Source: Anarhynchus alexandrinus
Taxonomy: Eukaryota > Chordata > Aves > Charadriiformes > Charadriidae
Direction of reading: 5' to 3'
Assembly: GCA_008711295.1 (NCBI GenBank)
Contig: VUYV01000015.1
Coordinates: 1,817,054-1,881,053 of the forward strand
Length of the DNA: 64,000 nucleotides
In this document: positions 10,897-23,700 of the stretch, one piece after another
How positions within the stretch are numbered: position 1 is the first letter of the stretch
Layout of the letters: every line of letters starts with the position of its first letter
Notes under the pieces: generated by a model
Database searches by the model: none
Told to the model about the DNA's origin: nothing
The model's input: only the letters and a program-made list of their open reading frames with translations
Position numbers and translations under genes: made by a program

Positions 10897-12541
10897 GTAT
10901 GACCTTCTAACAGCTGTAAACAAAGGTTTTTCCTGTGAATGCTAAACTTTGCAATGTCTTTTCAGGTACGTGGTTTGTGTACTTAAGTGTGTAAGGTACA
11001 GAGTCATCACAAGTTGTAATGGGACATACAGGGTTTATAACAGGATTTATGCTCTGCTGCTTAGATAAGCATATGGTGTAAGATGAACAGTTTCAGGGGA
11101 GTTGTTTCTGTTTCAGGTGGAGCATAGTTTTATCCAATCTATAAGGTAAATTGAATTTTTAATGTGGTCTCAAAAGAATGTTGAAGCATTAGAGATGTTC
11201 AGGTCTTTTGCAAATTTTGAAGAGAACAATTAAAATGAAGATTCATTGTGTAAAGAAAAAGAAATATTTTTTTTATTAGTTTTCTTGACCTTGATTTACT
11301 GAGTGCATGCTTGTGTACATCCCTGCGGAAAAGTTGGGTGTCCTTAGGCCCCCTTCAGAATTTTCTAATTGTTTTCAAACATAGCTTTTACAGTGACACC
11401 AGGTCCTGAAAACATATCTGGGGATGGTTAACTAGTAAAATTGTTTTATGTCCAGGAGTTATAAATTTTGAGGAACCCTACGCTAGGTTTGGGGTAGCAT
11501 GTTTACCCTACAAAACTACTGGCCAAACAGCTCTATTAAAAATCTCTGCATGTTGTTTTGTAGTTAGCATAGTTCAAGTTAGGCAATGTCAGGTCATTAT
11601 ACTATGTGCTCTGGAAAGAAAGCAAAGATCCTAAGTGATGGAAATGAATTCACTCTGGGAAATATTCTATGTCTCTGGAAGAGAATTTCAAAAACATTGT
11701 TTTCCCTTGTGTACGAGCGTGGAAATGTTAAAGCTTATAATTTAGTCCTTTCACTTGAATTGCTGGTACACTTCTGAAAGTCATTACCCAAATAAATGTA
11801 ATATCTGCTAGTATAAAATCAATATTTTTTGTTCAAAACTTTTTGCAGTTCTGAACAGTCAAATCTCAAACCTTGGGGCAGTACCAAGAAGCTATTGGCT
11901 TTCATCTGGCTCTGGGGTGTTTTAGTGTTAGTGTAAGTGTTGGCACTTTATAATTGCAGCACTAGGATTTTCAGTGCTTTCATGTTGGTAGTGGTGAACT
12001 ACTTCTAATTACGGCAGATGATCTGTGGAGTGTGCACTGCAGTGTTACGTTACTCATATACATGGTCCTGGAAGGAACAAACAATTAGCTTGAGCAATCA
12101 GTAGGCTGGCTGTATAACAGAAAAAAGTTACATTATATCATGAGTGGTAGTTTTAACAGCATTACTGGTGCTTGGCTCCTTGTTATTTTTAAGCATCAAA
12201 GCAGAAGCTCAGTTTTATGCTTTTGCATCTTAAACACGGGTTTTTGCATTAAACCTCAGTCAGAAGCCAACATGTGCATTTCAGAATTTACTTTGATGTT
12301 CATTGTGGTGGGTGCACTTTAGTGCCGTGCACCTCTTTTTCTGTTGATATGTTCATGTTAATAAAATTTTGTATGGAGTGAGAGGCTGGGGGGAATTGCA
12401 AACATATACCTGAAATGCTAATTCTTTTCAAAAACAGCTGCAAAGGCAAGGATGCCTTTGTGGAAGTCCTGTTGTAGGAGACAAGAGAAGGGTCCCTTTT
12501 GACTTTATAATCTGTGTATTCTGCTTGTCTTTCATCTACAG
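10897..12541 (+). other. KIAA1328: KIAA1328 intron 2 (U2-type GT-AG)
   Basis: The donor is GTATGA and the acceptor is TTCATCTACAG. This 1.6-kb intron is AT-rich, and I see no repeats, genes or RNA features in it. Confidence 0.8.
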
Positions 12542-12681
12542 GAGTGTCTACAAAAGGAAATTTAAGAACAAGGTCTTTGCCAAAATATCAGAAAAGTAAA
12601 ACTGAGCTAAAGGTGCCTGTAGCTGTTGGTTCTGTTTCCATGGATCCTGTCAGAAGCACAGGAGATCTGACAGGGCAACAG
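12542..12681 (+). CDS. KIAA1328: KIAA1328 (hinderin) coding exon 3
   Basis: This 140-nt exon completes Gly30 and encodes residues 31-76, starting VSTKGNLRTRS and ending DLTGQQ. The segment is basic, serine/threonine-rich and probably disordered. It is weakly conserved against the human protein as I recall it; the match is the spacing of GN-R-R, a KxK stretch and a SxS-M motif. Acceptor CATCTACAG and donor CAG|GTCAGT are clear, and the exon leaves in phase 0. Confidence 0.88.
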
Positions 12682-12950
12682 GTCAGTAAAGGCAAATTTT
12701 TCTTGCTCTTAAGAGTACACATAGGAGAAGAATGCCAGAAAATCTTTAGATGGAAATCTTTTAAACAGTTTTAGAGTACTATTATTTTTGCATTCTCTTA
12801 TACCTTTTGCCTGCTTACGTGGTGGCTTGCTGGCAAAAGTTTCTTTTCCACTGAGATGGCTTGCCCACCTAAAGAGAGCAAAGGATGTATGTGCTAATTT
12901 ATGTAAGTAGTATGTAACTGGGGCTATGCAAAACAAATTATATATATTTC

Positions 12951-12984
12951 TGTGTGTGTATGTGTACAGAGAGAGAGAGTGTGT
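12951..12984. repeat. Compound (TG)n/(AG)n simple repeat
   Basis: A short alternating TG run passes into an AG run and then back to TG. It is an imperfect microsatellite within intron 3. Confidence 0.7.
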
Positions 12985-14978
12985 AGCTTTGAGCAGCCCC
13001 TAATCTATATGTTACTAGCTGATCACACAAAAAGTTGTATTTCAGTGTATTCAGTTTCATTGCTTTTGTCACATCACTTAAAAACAAGACTTGTAAAATT
13101 CTTTTTAGACACCTTTTGTTGCGGCTGCTCATGTTAGTAGGGTAAAATCACTTTCTGTTTTTGATAGTAAAAGTTAAAAATGCATCTGAGTAGTAGGAGT
13201 AGCTTTGTGAGTTGACATTATCTTTGCTTCTTCTTTGAGTCTGGTTTACTTCTGTGACAATAGGTGAGGCTTTTCTTACAGTTAAAGCATTAGAAATTTC
13301 AAAGCAGTAGGGTTTCCTTTGGAAGGTTATTCTGTATTGTGATAGGTATTGTGATATTCAGAAATCGGTTGAGAGATGCCATTTTTCTAACATGATTTGT
13401 ATAGTACAGTGACTATGTCATTTGAGTACTGTGAAGTCTCTTGCTTAGTAGTCATCTTAGGCAAGTCTGTAAGTCACTTGGGTTTGGTATCCTCTCACAG
13501 GCAGGCTCTAAAACTTTTGACTACTTCTGAATCACTGTTGTATTATCATGAAGTTAAATCTTGTTCTTCATCTGGGCTAAGATGCCATTCTCTGTCTTCT
13601 GTGTGCTAGGTAAATGCTGTGTGCCTCACATGTACATTCAAAACTCTGATGTGAAGACAGATCGCTCAGTTCTCATTGCTTTGACAGTGTCATCATCCTT
13701 CGAATCCTTCAGCATGACACTCTGATAACTAGTATTCATTTTTAGGGCTCCTCCTGGCCTTGTCCCTTTCAGTTTCTTTGTTTATCAGTACTTGCTTTTA
13801 GGAGGCTGGTATGTACTTCCACTTTGCAAATGGTCCTGTTAGGTGATATGCAGAGAAATTTCCCAGGTAGCCCCCATTATGCAGAATCTTTATGTAGATG
13901 CATCTCTTCATAAGTATCTACAAGCCTGCTGCCTCATAGATGTCTTCATATGTCACATTAAAATCTGTTTTGTTGTATGGTGTGTTGTTTGTGTTCCTTA
14001 TTTAGAGAATTTTTAATCCTTTTTTTTCTGTGAGAGCTGTTGGGGTAGAAATGGTCTTTGTTCTTTTTATGTAATGCCTAATATGTGAAATCGTGATTGG
14101 AGACTCAAATGTGCTTTTATAATACTGACAATAAAATGTGTTCAAAGCTCTTTCTCTTTTCTGTCTTTCTTAACCTTCTGTTTTTCTCTCATCTTGCCAA
14201 ATCCTCATGGAAACTTTGTACTCTAACTTTGAAGATAAGCTCTGAATTACTTGAAATGAACAGAATAAAATAATTTTACTTGTTATAGAAGAAGAGGGTT
14301 TCCCAAAGTTTCTTGCAAGGAGTTTTCATCATCAACACAACTAATTTTCTATAAGCTATTGTGTCTGTGTCTAGGGAGAGCCGATCACTTTACTTTAACA
14401 TACTTCACGCGGTTGTACTGGTAGGTAGCGCACCATTACTATTTACCAGAATCCTCTTTTGAAGAGAATGGATTGAGTTTTGCTGTAATATGAATCTTGG
14501 CAGAACTGATTTACCTTTTCTTCATTCAGATAGACTTGAGTACCACAAAGGAGGATGAGAGTTTTGGAGAAGACTTCAAAAAAGTCTTGTTAGCCCTGGA
14601 GCTTTTCTGGTACTTTTAATAAATCTGTGGTTTGCTGTAGTGGTCTTGACCAAAATTTCCCATCTTCCTACTTCCCATTTGACAGAAATTGCCAAGTTCT
14701 GTCACGCAAATTGTCGTCTTCCAAGGTGTGGTTTATAAAGTGAGAGAATCTTCCATTTGTGTAGTACATTTCATCCAGAAAATACTGAGTTACAAAACTG
14801 TGTTCTGCACTGAGATGGGTAGAAAGGACAGAAATCTGGAAAAATAAGATGATACAGTCTTGGCCTCTATCTCATTTGTCACCTTGTTTTGATGGTGGAG
14901 CTGTTGCTGTGTATAATTCCACAGCTTCATTTTGACATGTGTTGTGGTGCAGGTCTGCCTTTGAGAACTTTTTGTGCA

Positions 14979-15692
14979 TGTCCTGGTTTGAGGTAGAACA
15001 GGGACAATTTTGTTCAGTAACTTTGCTTCTTAGCTGGGCCTCTTCTAAACACTGAAATTGGCAGAATGTTGTGCAGACACTGCTCCCTCTCAGAGTGATA
15101 AGACCGATGTTTGTAGTTGATGCCACGGAGTGGTACGCAAAGAGGCTCTTGCTTATACCTAGTGCTATACCACCCAAGGGCAGCTGACTGTTGTTTGCCC
15201 TGTTGGAGGGTCGGAAGCGGAAAAGTGTAGAGGGGTCGAACCTGCGGGGAGGAGCGGACAGGACAGGTGACCCAAAACTGACCAGCAGGGTATTCCATCC
15301 CATCTGCCTCGTGCTCAGTATAAAAGCTGATGGATCAAAGGGTCAGCCCTCTTCCTTCAATGGCCAACGTCTGAGGAGGACTCTGTCTGTTCGTCTGCCT
15401 GTGATCCCAATCCTGAATGCAGATCCAGAATCCGGTTCTCATCTGTCACTGAGTCCAGCCTGGGACTGCCCCAGTGCCAGCTGGTGACGTGATCGTCATC
15501 CTGGGAGCTTGATACAGTTTTGTATATATTTCATTATTTTCCTTTTATTTTGTTTTTAATATTTCATTAAAGTAGTTTAGTTGCTTCTAAACTCCTAAGT
15601 CTCTTTTTCCCTCCTCTGCCTTTCTCTTTGAAGAGGGGTAGAGGGGAGCATCTGTTGCTCACCCAATGGCCAGTTTGGCCTAAACCATGACA
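14979..15692 (+). mobile_element. Solo LTR of an avian endogenous retrovirus
   Basis: The element starts TGTCCTGGTTT and ends AAACCATGACA, so its ends are short inverted repeats (one mismatch in 11) with the TG...CA signature of retroviral LTRs. In plus orientation it has a TATA box (TATAAAAG, 15319-15326) and about 240 bp downstream an ATTAAA polyadenylation signal (15566-15571), giving a U3-R-U5 layout. TGTCATGGTTT-type ends are familiar from avian ERV LTRs. There is no internal viral region or second LTR, so it is a solo LTR. A target duplication is not clear: left flank GTGCA, right flank GTGTG. The family is unassigned. Short open frames inside are not genes. Confidence 0.82.
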
Positions 15693-17455
15693 GTGTGCCA
15701 TCTATCTGTACCTGTGGGTGATACAAAAAAGCACAGACTGACTTTTCAGATTTTCTTCATTCCACAAATGTTTGCCTGACAGTATGTACATAGTTTTGGG
15801 TAAGAGCTTGAGGTACCTTCTGTTAACATCTCCTTCACTGATGTGATCAAGCTTCTGCCTCTTTTTTGAGTGCAAAATGTCCTGAAACTTTTTATTTTTC
15901 TTAAAGAAGTTCCATCATCTAGCTGCTAAAAAAAAATATTTTTTAGGTGTTTTTAGCATGGGAAATGGAAATCCTTGAACCATATGTTTAGTTGTTGAAG
16001 TTAAATTCAGTTAAGTTAAAGACATTCTCTCTTCATTTGTATGACTGTAAATAACATATGTTTGGGAAAGAAACTGTGAAATCAAATGTCCCCTTGAAAA
16101 GTCTAATTTGCCTTGTGAAACTCCATTTATTTATTTATATATTATTTTTTTTTATTAAAATACATTGAAGTTAAAATAGGAGTGTACTGAAGGGTCAGGT
16201 AGGCGTAACATGAGTCTGTATAAAATCATCACCTCTCTCAAAAGCAACATAGTCCTTTAATTGTTTCAAACCACTGTTCAAGAAGCAATTAGCTAAAAAT
16301 GGAAGGGGGCACTTCCTCTCTGATGTGTGTAGATCAGCTGCCATTACTGCTAATGAGGGGAGAGAAGCCCAGGGATTGCTTTGTATGATCAGAGGTTGTT
16401 CTGTGCTGTATTGTGTTAACTTGGCCAAACTGCAAGGCATTTGGTAGCATTCTTGTATCCCATGTTGAGCACTGTATGCGCTAGGAGAGGTTTGTAATAT
16501 TTGTAGGTTTGTGAAAGTCTAGACTGAAAATAATTAAGTCATTAAGGGTAAATATCTAAACTTGCCAAAATCTTGGACAGAATAGCATAGCTCTTATTGC
16601 TGCTTTCATCTTGGGATTCTTATTTTGTGCTTAGCACTAGCACTGGAGAACTGACTCACTGATGACAGAAATTTTTGATAAAGAAAAACAATTTAGAACT
16701 TAAAACTGTTTCGTGGTTGGAAACACCCGAAATGGGTAATGCCTGTAACCTCAATAATAAAAGGAACTGTTGCAAACACAAACAGCAATATGCCCTCTGG
16801 TGGACATTGATAACAAATACTGCAGTTCTCAGTAGGATAAAGGAATGCATTAGAAGTGAAGTAGTGGAGCACGTTAAAGGTTTGTTTTGAGAAGGAATAG
16901 TAAGCATGAAGGTAGCAAAGAAATGATTAAAAACAAACAATAGTGACTTGTGAAAGGATGTGTACTTTTCTGTGTATTAAAAAAGCCTTTTGAAATAAGG
17001 ACTTACCATCTACTAACAATAAATTGCATACCTTTTTTTCTGTTGTGTGTGCTTTGGTCATAAACACTAAGGCAGAATGTTTTTTTTCTTACTCTTTATT
17101 TTAGGATCCTAATATAATAAAGTTTGAACTTGGATTTGGCTATCATTGCACTAGATCTCCAAGTCATGAGAACCTACTGCCCTTTATCTACTATGAATCA
17201 ATGAATACTGTATGTTTTAAAACTTTACCCAACATGTTTAGTATTGAAGCTAGCAGCTTACATTTGAATTACAAGTTTTGTAAAAGAATTCTCCACAATT
17301 TGGTAATTTCACTGAACTGTACTTACATTTAAAAAAAAAAAAAAGATTTTTCTTCCTAGTTTGAATTTGTCTACTTCCAACTTCTAATTATTAGGTCTTG
17401 AAATGCTTTTAATGTCTTATGAAATATTTGTTCTCCTTTAGAGAGTACTTTCTGA

Positions 17456-17572
<117 letters not shown>

Positions 17573-18544
17573 TAAGAATAAGCATCACCTGAAAATGCAT
17601 TATGTTTAAGGAGAGTCATTCCTCTAATTAACATCAAGCAATGTAGAACTGCATTATGAAACTGAATATTTGCATAAGGTATTTTTTCTTGCTGGAAGAG
17701 GTATGAACAATGAAGCAGCCTGATAGCTTTTCCCTTGCTTCCTGATCCAAAATCCCCTAAACGTATTGAAAACATGAACCGAAGTTTTGTGACCTGCAGT
17801 AGTTCATCCATATAAACCTAGTCACAGGGCTAGGGTTTTGTTTGCTGCTTGTATTATGTGCTTTAAAAAACACATGAAGTCTTTTGGAAATGACAAATTT
17901 TGTTGATGTGAAACTTGTAGTGCTTATTTGTCAGGGGTAGGCTTTTATGTGGAATGCCATGTTAACTGTGGATTGGTGATCTTCTGGCTGAAACATGTTC
18001 ATCAGTATCTGCCCGTGTTTGCACATGTAGAGCAATAAAGAGTCCAGTGTAATTTTAACCTATCTAGCCAAACTTTCTTTTGCTTTGATTCATTTATTCA
18101 GGTTCTCTCTATCCTTTGAAAGGAGAGGCAGAAAAAGTGCAAGTTTTTCAGCTTTAACAAAAGGTTTTTTCTAAGTTTCATTCTAGTGCTAGTTGCATTC
18201 ACGAAGGTAAATGATGTGAAAAATAAGTTCAATTTGAGGGAGGATATTTTTCTCCCTCTGTGTCCCTAACACTTCAGAATTTCTGGAAATCTGCTTCTTA
18301 CATAGTCGCTGTAAAATTGAGAAGGAGCACATGGGGCTGACAGGCGTTTGCACATCAGAGGGGAAAGTCTTGTGAGATGATATTGGGTCCTTTGGTCTAA
18401 AAGACAGTGTCCATACTAAGAATTTATAAAGGCAAAGTTTTTCTAGAACAAAATGCAGGTTCTCGGGTATTAATGAAATGCTTTTTGCCATAGATTTCAT
18501 ATGTCTGTGCAATAATTTGCAAGCATTACTGTCCTTCTTTCTTT

Positions 18545-18668
18545 TTATATAAGAAAATTTGGGCAGAGAAATTAAGTTAACTTGCTCAAGGTCATGCAGT
18601 AAGTCTCTGGTGCAGCTAGGAATATTTTCTCTCTGATTATTCTCATCCAGTGGACCATTTTGCCTGCT
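18545..18668 (-). mobile_element. Ancient MIR (CORE-SINE) copy
   Basis: On the plus strand the block matches the reverse complement of the MIR consensus: GGGCAGAGAAATTAAGTTAA, then CTTGCTCAAGGTCA, then GCAGTAAGTCTCTGGTGCAG, then a diverged region with CCAGTGGACCATTTTGCCT corresponding to the tRNA-related 5' part. The order and spacing of these pieces are those of MIR (core sequence CTTGGGCAAGTTACTTAACCTC on the other strand). MIRs in birds are old and sparse, so this is a fossil copy. Confidence 0.75.
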
Positions 18669-20418
18669 AATAATTTGTACCAATATAGGATTTCTTGCTA
18701 TACAGTATTTTAGTAATTTCTGAAGTTCTTCATGCTTGCAACTCTATTTTATCATACCTCACGTGTTAGAAAATGTCTAGTTAAGGCTGTCATAAAGAGT
18801 AGATTGCTGGGAAGCCTGGTTACAAATTGTCAGATGTTGGAGCTATTCGGACACTGTTGCCACTATTGATATATAGAGGTATATTCTAATATTAAAAAAA
18901 GCCTTTTATTACATTGTTCCTCATAATACACTGCTCCCTAGTGAATAGTAGTACACTAACTCATTTGAGCATGGGATTCTTCTTAAATCTCAGATGCTGT
19001 GATTTTTCCCTGAGGACAGTTTGATATTTCTGCCTGACATTTCTTCGAAGAAAAATAGAAGGTGCAGCAACATTAATTTTGGAAAGTAAAATTAGTGGAA
19101 CACTATTATTTTATACTTAGTTCTCTTTTATTTTTAAACCTAATCATATTTTTATTGGATATAATTAAAAGTCCTTTGCAGAGTAATAGGGAAGTTGAAC
19201 TTTAATTCCGCTCACCTCGTCACTTTTTTAAAACTCCCCATAATTTTCATCCCTAGTTGTGCAATGATGATGAGGGTTTTTACATGCAGTAGAACATTCT
19301 TTGCTGTTACAGAGAAGAAGAAGAACCAGCAGAATGCTGAAAGTTTTCCAGGAAGACTGTCCTGCAGTAAATACTTGGAATAATAAAGATCTCACTTGAC
19401 CAGAGTTATACTTCACTCTTCCTTATTTTGCTACTATTTATGAATGAAAATGATGGTAGTTGAGACTAATGCCGGCACGTTTATTGCAGGATGGTGGACA
19501 GAAATAGATTGGTCAATAACTGTCTGCAAGAAGGCAGTTGTAGAGTGGTAAAATTATGTCTGCGTGGAAACCAGTAGCAAAGTATGATTAACTCCTGGGG
19601 CTTGAATTTCAACCAAGTCTTGCTTGAGCAGTTCCGGATATTGGTCTTTCCCCTGACTTCTGTGACTGCTGAAGGAGAGTGAATGTGCTTTTCTTTCTCT
19701 TCCTATTTTTATTTCTCTTTCTCCAACTCTCATTCCCAATGCACTTTTGAACATTGGGAAGGTGTGTGCCTATGCATTAGCTAATATGCTGCAGTAGCCG
19801 ACTTGGTCTTGGTGTGAGTGAATTCCAATGCTGGCTATATTATTATTCTTTCCTTTGAAAAAATACCAGTTACTGGGCTGTAATGCTCTGCTGCTGGGGA
19901 TTCCAGTGGCTGACATCATGTTAGATGTTGGGGACTTTACAAAATTGAGTTTTGAGACAGGGTTGAAAGAAAGGACTCAGCTCTATCCTTTCTAATCCTC
20001 CTTTCTAGGCTAAATAATCTTAGTTTTCACTCTGTGCTGCCACCTGTAAAGCTAACCATTATTTTGCCTTTCTTTGAACACACCCAGTCTATCTTCCCTT
20101 TTAAGATGAAAAGAGAGATGCAAACTGGATCCAAAGCTTAAAAGACTCAAATGTTGTAAATTTGAACTTTTTTTTTGTTGTGTCAGCAGATTATTTTCAG
20201 ATTGTTTTTGTAGGGGAATTTCTGAGTAGAATGAATCATGCCCATGGATGCCGAAGTGCTTTGTGAGTAAATGGGAAATTCTTGACCGTGGTCAGCCGTT
20301 ATTTTCGAAAACAGCCAGCATGGCACCTTTATGTTTTCGGCAGGGTGCTGCTGGCGTGGTGGTGAGAGTGGCAGGCACAAGTAAATTTTAGCTCTCCCTA
20401 CAAGCAGAGCCCTTGTAA

Positions 20419-20694
20419 GAGGCACAAAAGACTTTCTCTGAGCTTTTATTACTGCAGGCTACTCCTGAAGCAGTCATCAGCTTATGTAATGAAATGAGCA
20501 GTGACATGGTGAAGACGCTGAAAGATTCCTACCCTCGTGCGCTGCGCCAATGTCAGGACACATTAGCCTCTTCCAAGGGGGAGCAGCACAGGGTCCTCTG
20601 GGACCTAGCCAGTTGACTGCTGAGCATTAAGGACTTGCTAGACACCGCACCAGGAATGGTTACAAAGTATTCTAGAGGCAAATATTTTAAGTGA
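20419..20694 (+). pseudogene. Unassigned protein-like frame with one internal TGA
   Basis: One plus-strand frame stays open from 20419 to a TGA at 20614-20616 and, past that stop, for another 25 codons to a TGA at 20692-20694. The translation looks natural, not chance: it includes TPEAVISLCNEMSSDMVKTL, then DSYPRALRQCQDTLASSKGE and, after the stop, LLSIKDLLDTAPGMVTKY. The segment is more GC-rich than its surroundings. A splice-acceptor-like TTTATTACTGCAG ends at 20457. I do not recognise the family. It could be a decayed retrocopy, an old exon, or chance. It is not in the hinderin sequence I remember. Confidence 0.3.
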
Positions 20695-20762
20695 TATGCA
20701 GATTTTGAGAGCTCTCTCTGTCTTGGCATTTGGTGGTATGGAGAGGGTCATAACTTCCTTTG

Positions 20763-20795
20763 CAGAGAGAGAGAGTGTGTGTGTGCGTGCGTGCT
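20763..20795. repeat. (AG)n/(TG)n/(CGTG)n microsatellite
   Basis: GAGAGAGAG followed by TGTGTGTG and GCGTGCGTGC forms a compound short tandem repeat in intron 4. Confidence 0.75.
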
Positions 20796-23700
20796 TGCAA
20801 GCATTCACCTCGCTCCTAACTGATATATAGCCATAGCACTGTGTAAATTGTAAATACTTCTTCCCTGCCTGGACGGTTCACGTATGTGTGTACAGCTCAC
20901 ATATGCAATTTGCTTTTGAATGAACAGAGGCATTGACTACATGATGTAGAACGGTTCATGAAAACTTAGTGGGTTTTTTAGTGGTGAGAATTGGTATCTA
21001 ACTACTTGTATTTTTTGTTTCTTCAGATGAGATAAGCATGGAGAAAGCTGACTCCCTATAGCCTTTGCAAACAAATCTGTGAAAGCTATTTAGGTAGAAA
21101 GGTATCATAATGCCCTTATCCACCCAAGGGAGGGAGTGATTGCCCTTTTCAAATGAGATAGAAGATAGTTTTTGCTATGAGATTATTCTCTTTCTGGCAA
21201 AGACCGCTGACATGCCCAGGATGACTTGTACCCTGCAGCTAGTAAAACAGCCTTCAGACAACCCTTTATCCCTCATTGAGAAAATACTTCCTCCTTCCCA
21301 AGACCTTAGATTCCTAAACCCTTTGTGGGGTGCTTCCAGTTTGGGATGCTAGTCTTTTCTACTGGCATTGCTCTATGTGGACTTCTTATCCTGATATGAA
21401 GATGAAATTGACCAACTAAAATTGAAGTTTTCCAACAAAAGGTGAAAATAGAATGAAAACAGAAGGTTAATTTGGTTACAGAACTAGAAACCATTACAAA
21501 CGAGGGCAGTAAAACTGTTGTAGCGTATATCTTTTGTTTAAGTGTTTTTCTTCCAGCGCTTAGGATCTTTGAAGGACAACTTGCCTGTGGAAGCCCGTAT
21601 TACAAATCTGCAGTATTTGGCCTCTTGGGTTGCCTTCTCTCCTGGATTATGCTACCTCATATTTAGCCAAATTGTAACCTGGCTTTAAATTCAGTGTCAA
21701 GATCTTTTCTTCTTTTTTTGTGTGTGCTACTTTAGGAGCAATATTGTGCTGCAGTTCTCTTAATTGGTCAGGCAGTGAGACTGCAAATGAGATATCCCTA
21801 AGCTTGTCTTGAAATGACTTCTTTTTGATAGGTAAAGCATGCCTAGGATTATTGTATCACCAATCACACTTACCTTTTGTGATTAAAAAGTCATTTGTAG
21901 CTATAAATTCATGCTGTGAGATCTAGTTTTGTATTTTGCAAGTTGCGTATCATAAAATTTATCCATTGTGCAGCAATTTCAATTATGTTTTGGTATCACT
22001 GGTGTTTTTTGTTATTTTGTTTAATTTATACAAACTGCCCATGATACTTGAGTAAAATATATTAGATTTGTGAACAGTGCCCTTAGATGAAAAATGCTAC
22101 CATTCTCTCTTCCTGCAGTGCTGATATTAAAAGTCACTTTGTTGCTCAGTTCTGCCAGAGGCATGTTGTGATTAACTCTGGTGTGAAAACTTCTTGTTTC
22201 ATCTTTTTGGAGTGCATCTTTCACTTGGAATACCTGATTTCATTCCATGATTTCTGTGTGTGCTGGGCTCCGCATGATGCCCTTATCTTGGTCCTTGCTC
22301 CATTTTTTCCTCCCACTATGGTCTTGCCTGTTCCAGATACCGTTCTTTGCTTGGAATTTAAAGCTTGTGGGTTTTGAGAATGATCACCAAAATACTTTTG
22401 TCTTTGCTAGTTCGTTGGCAGACTAATACCGGGTGAGTGTTCCCTAAAAGATAAAAGTTCCCAACAAGTATAGGGCTGATCAGTGAAGTTTCCAGTGTCT
22501 GTGCCGCTGCTTTTTCTTTATTTTGTCTTCTGTCTTAACTTGCTCAGCCGCAGCTCTTAACGCATTCAGATTTCTTGTGGTAGAAGCTCAATTTTTTTCT
22601 AACATTTTTTAAAAATAGAAAACAGTAATTCTAATCTGCTTTTTCAGCTCTTCCTTTCTTTTGTAAGTGCCTTCAATCTGGAAGAGTTCTTTTGAGTTTT
22701 GTCCCTAGTGTAGTGTTGATGTGAGTATTATCGCACGCCAGTTTTTCATTAGACAAATAAAACTTGAAGTGCTGTTGACCTGTGCAGTGCTTCAAAAATT
22801 CCACCTGGAGAGCATCAATCCTGCTTACTCAGTGGAATGAGTCAGTGTCATCAGCAAACTTGTTGATCAATTCCTTCTTCAGATCAGACAGTCAGAACTG
22901 CTAGTATCAGCAGTGGACTTGGGAGCACACCACAATAATTGGAACTGGTGAATTAGGAATTAATTTTAGCCCTAAGGCTGATGTCCTAGGAGTGTGTTTT
23001 GTCAATATATCTACATTATGAATTTTTCTTTTCCTACAGAGGCCCCTGTAAAGTAAAATTAAAATCTTTGTTTAGATGCGTCTAAAATTACCTAAGCTTT
23101 GAACTGTTGAATTTAAAACAAAACTTGAACAAAGATGGTGCCTATCCTATGACACAAGATAGGTGAATATAAATTGCATGCAAGAAAATGTTCCAGACAC
23201 TGAACAGCAGGAGTAGTTCTACTGATTTGTCATCTTCGATCTCAGCTGTCAGTCCTCTTATTCGTTCCTGGTAACAACAATAATGGAGCCAGACACCAGC
23301 GTGTTGCCCAATGGAGGCGTTGTGCCCTTTGTAGTTGTGGTGCCTTCATTCTTTCACTGCTCTTTTCTGACCTCAAGCAGATGAAAACCAGGTGAGAATC
23401 CTTTTGAGAAGCATTATGAGCCTTGTAATGTTTCTGTTTGGCATTAGTAAAGTCCTTTCTAGTTCTGCTAAAAATCATCTGTTCTTAACTGCCAGAAGGC
23501 AAAAAATAAGTATATAAAAAAATCTCACTGAGCTATACATAGGATGTGACATAAATCCAGCATAATCTGATGACATTCTTGTATTCCTTTTCTCTAACTT
23601 CCTTTTGCCACCTCCTGTGAGTAACTGTCTTCTATATCTCGCCTGCCCTTTATGGGCTGTCTCCTGCTTTGTGATACATAAACACATACTGCCACATTTC

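Noticed and set aside
14872..15487. Open frames within and beside the LTR
   Set aside because: They lie in LTR U3/R sequence, which is noncoding; no retroviral protein motifs are visible.
18189..18683. 164-codon minus-strand open frame
   Set aside because: Its 5' part is made of the MIR element, and the rest has no recognisable domain or start context.
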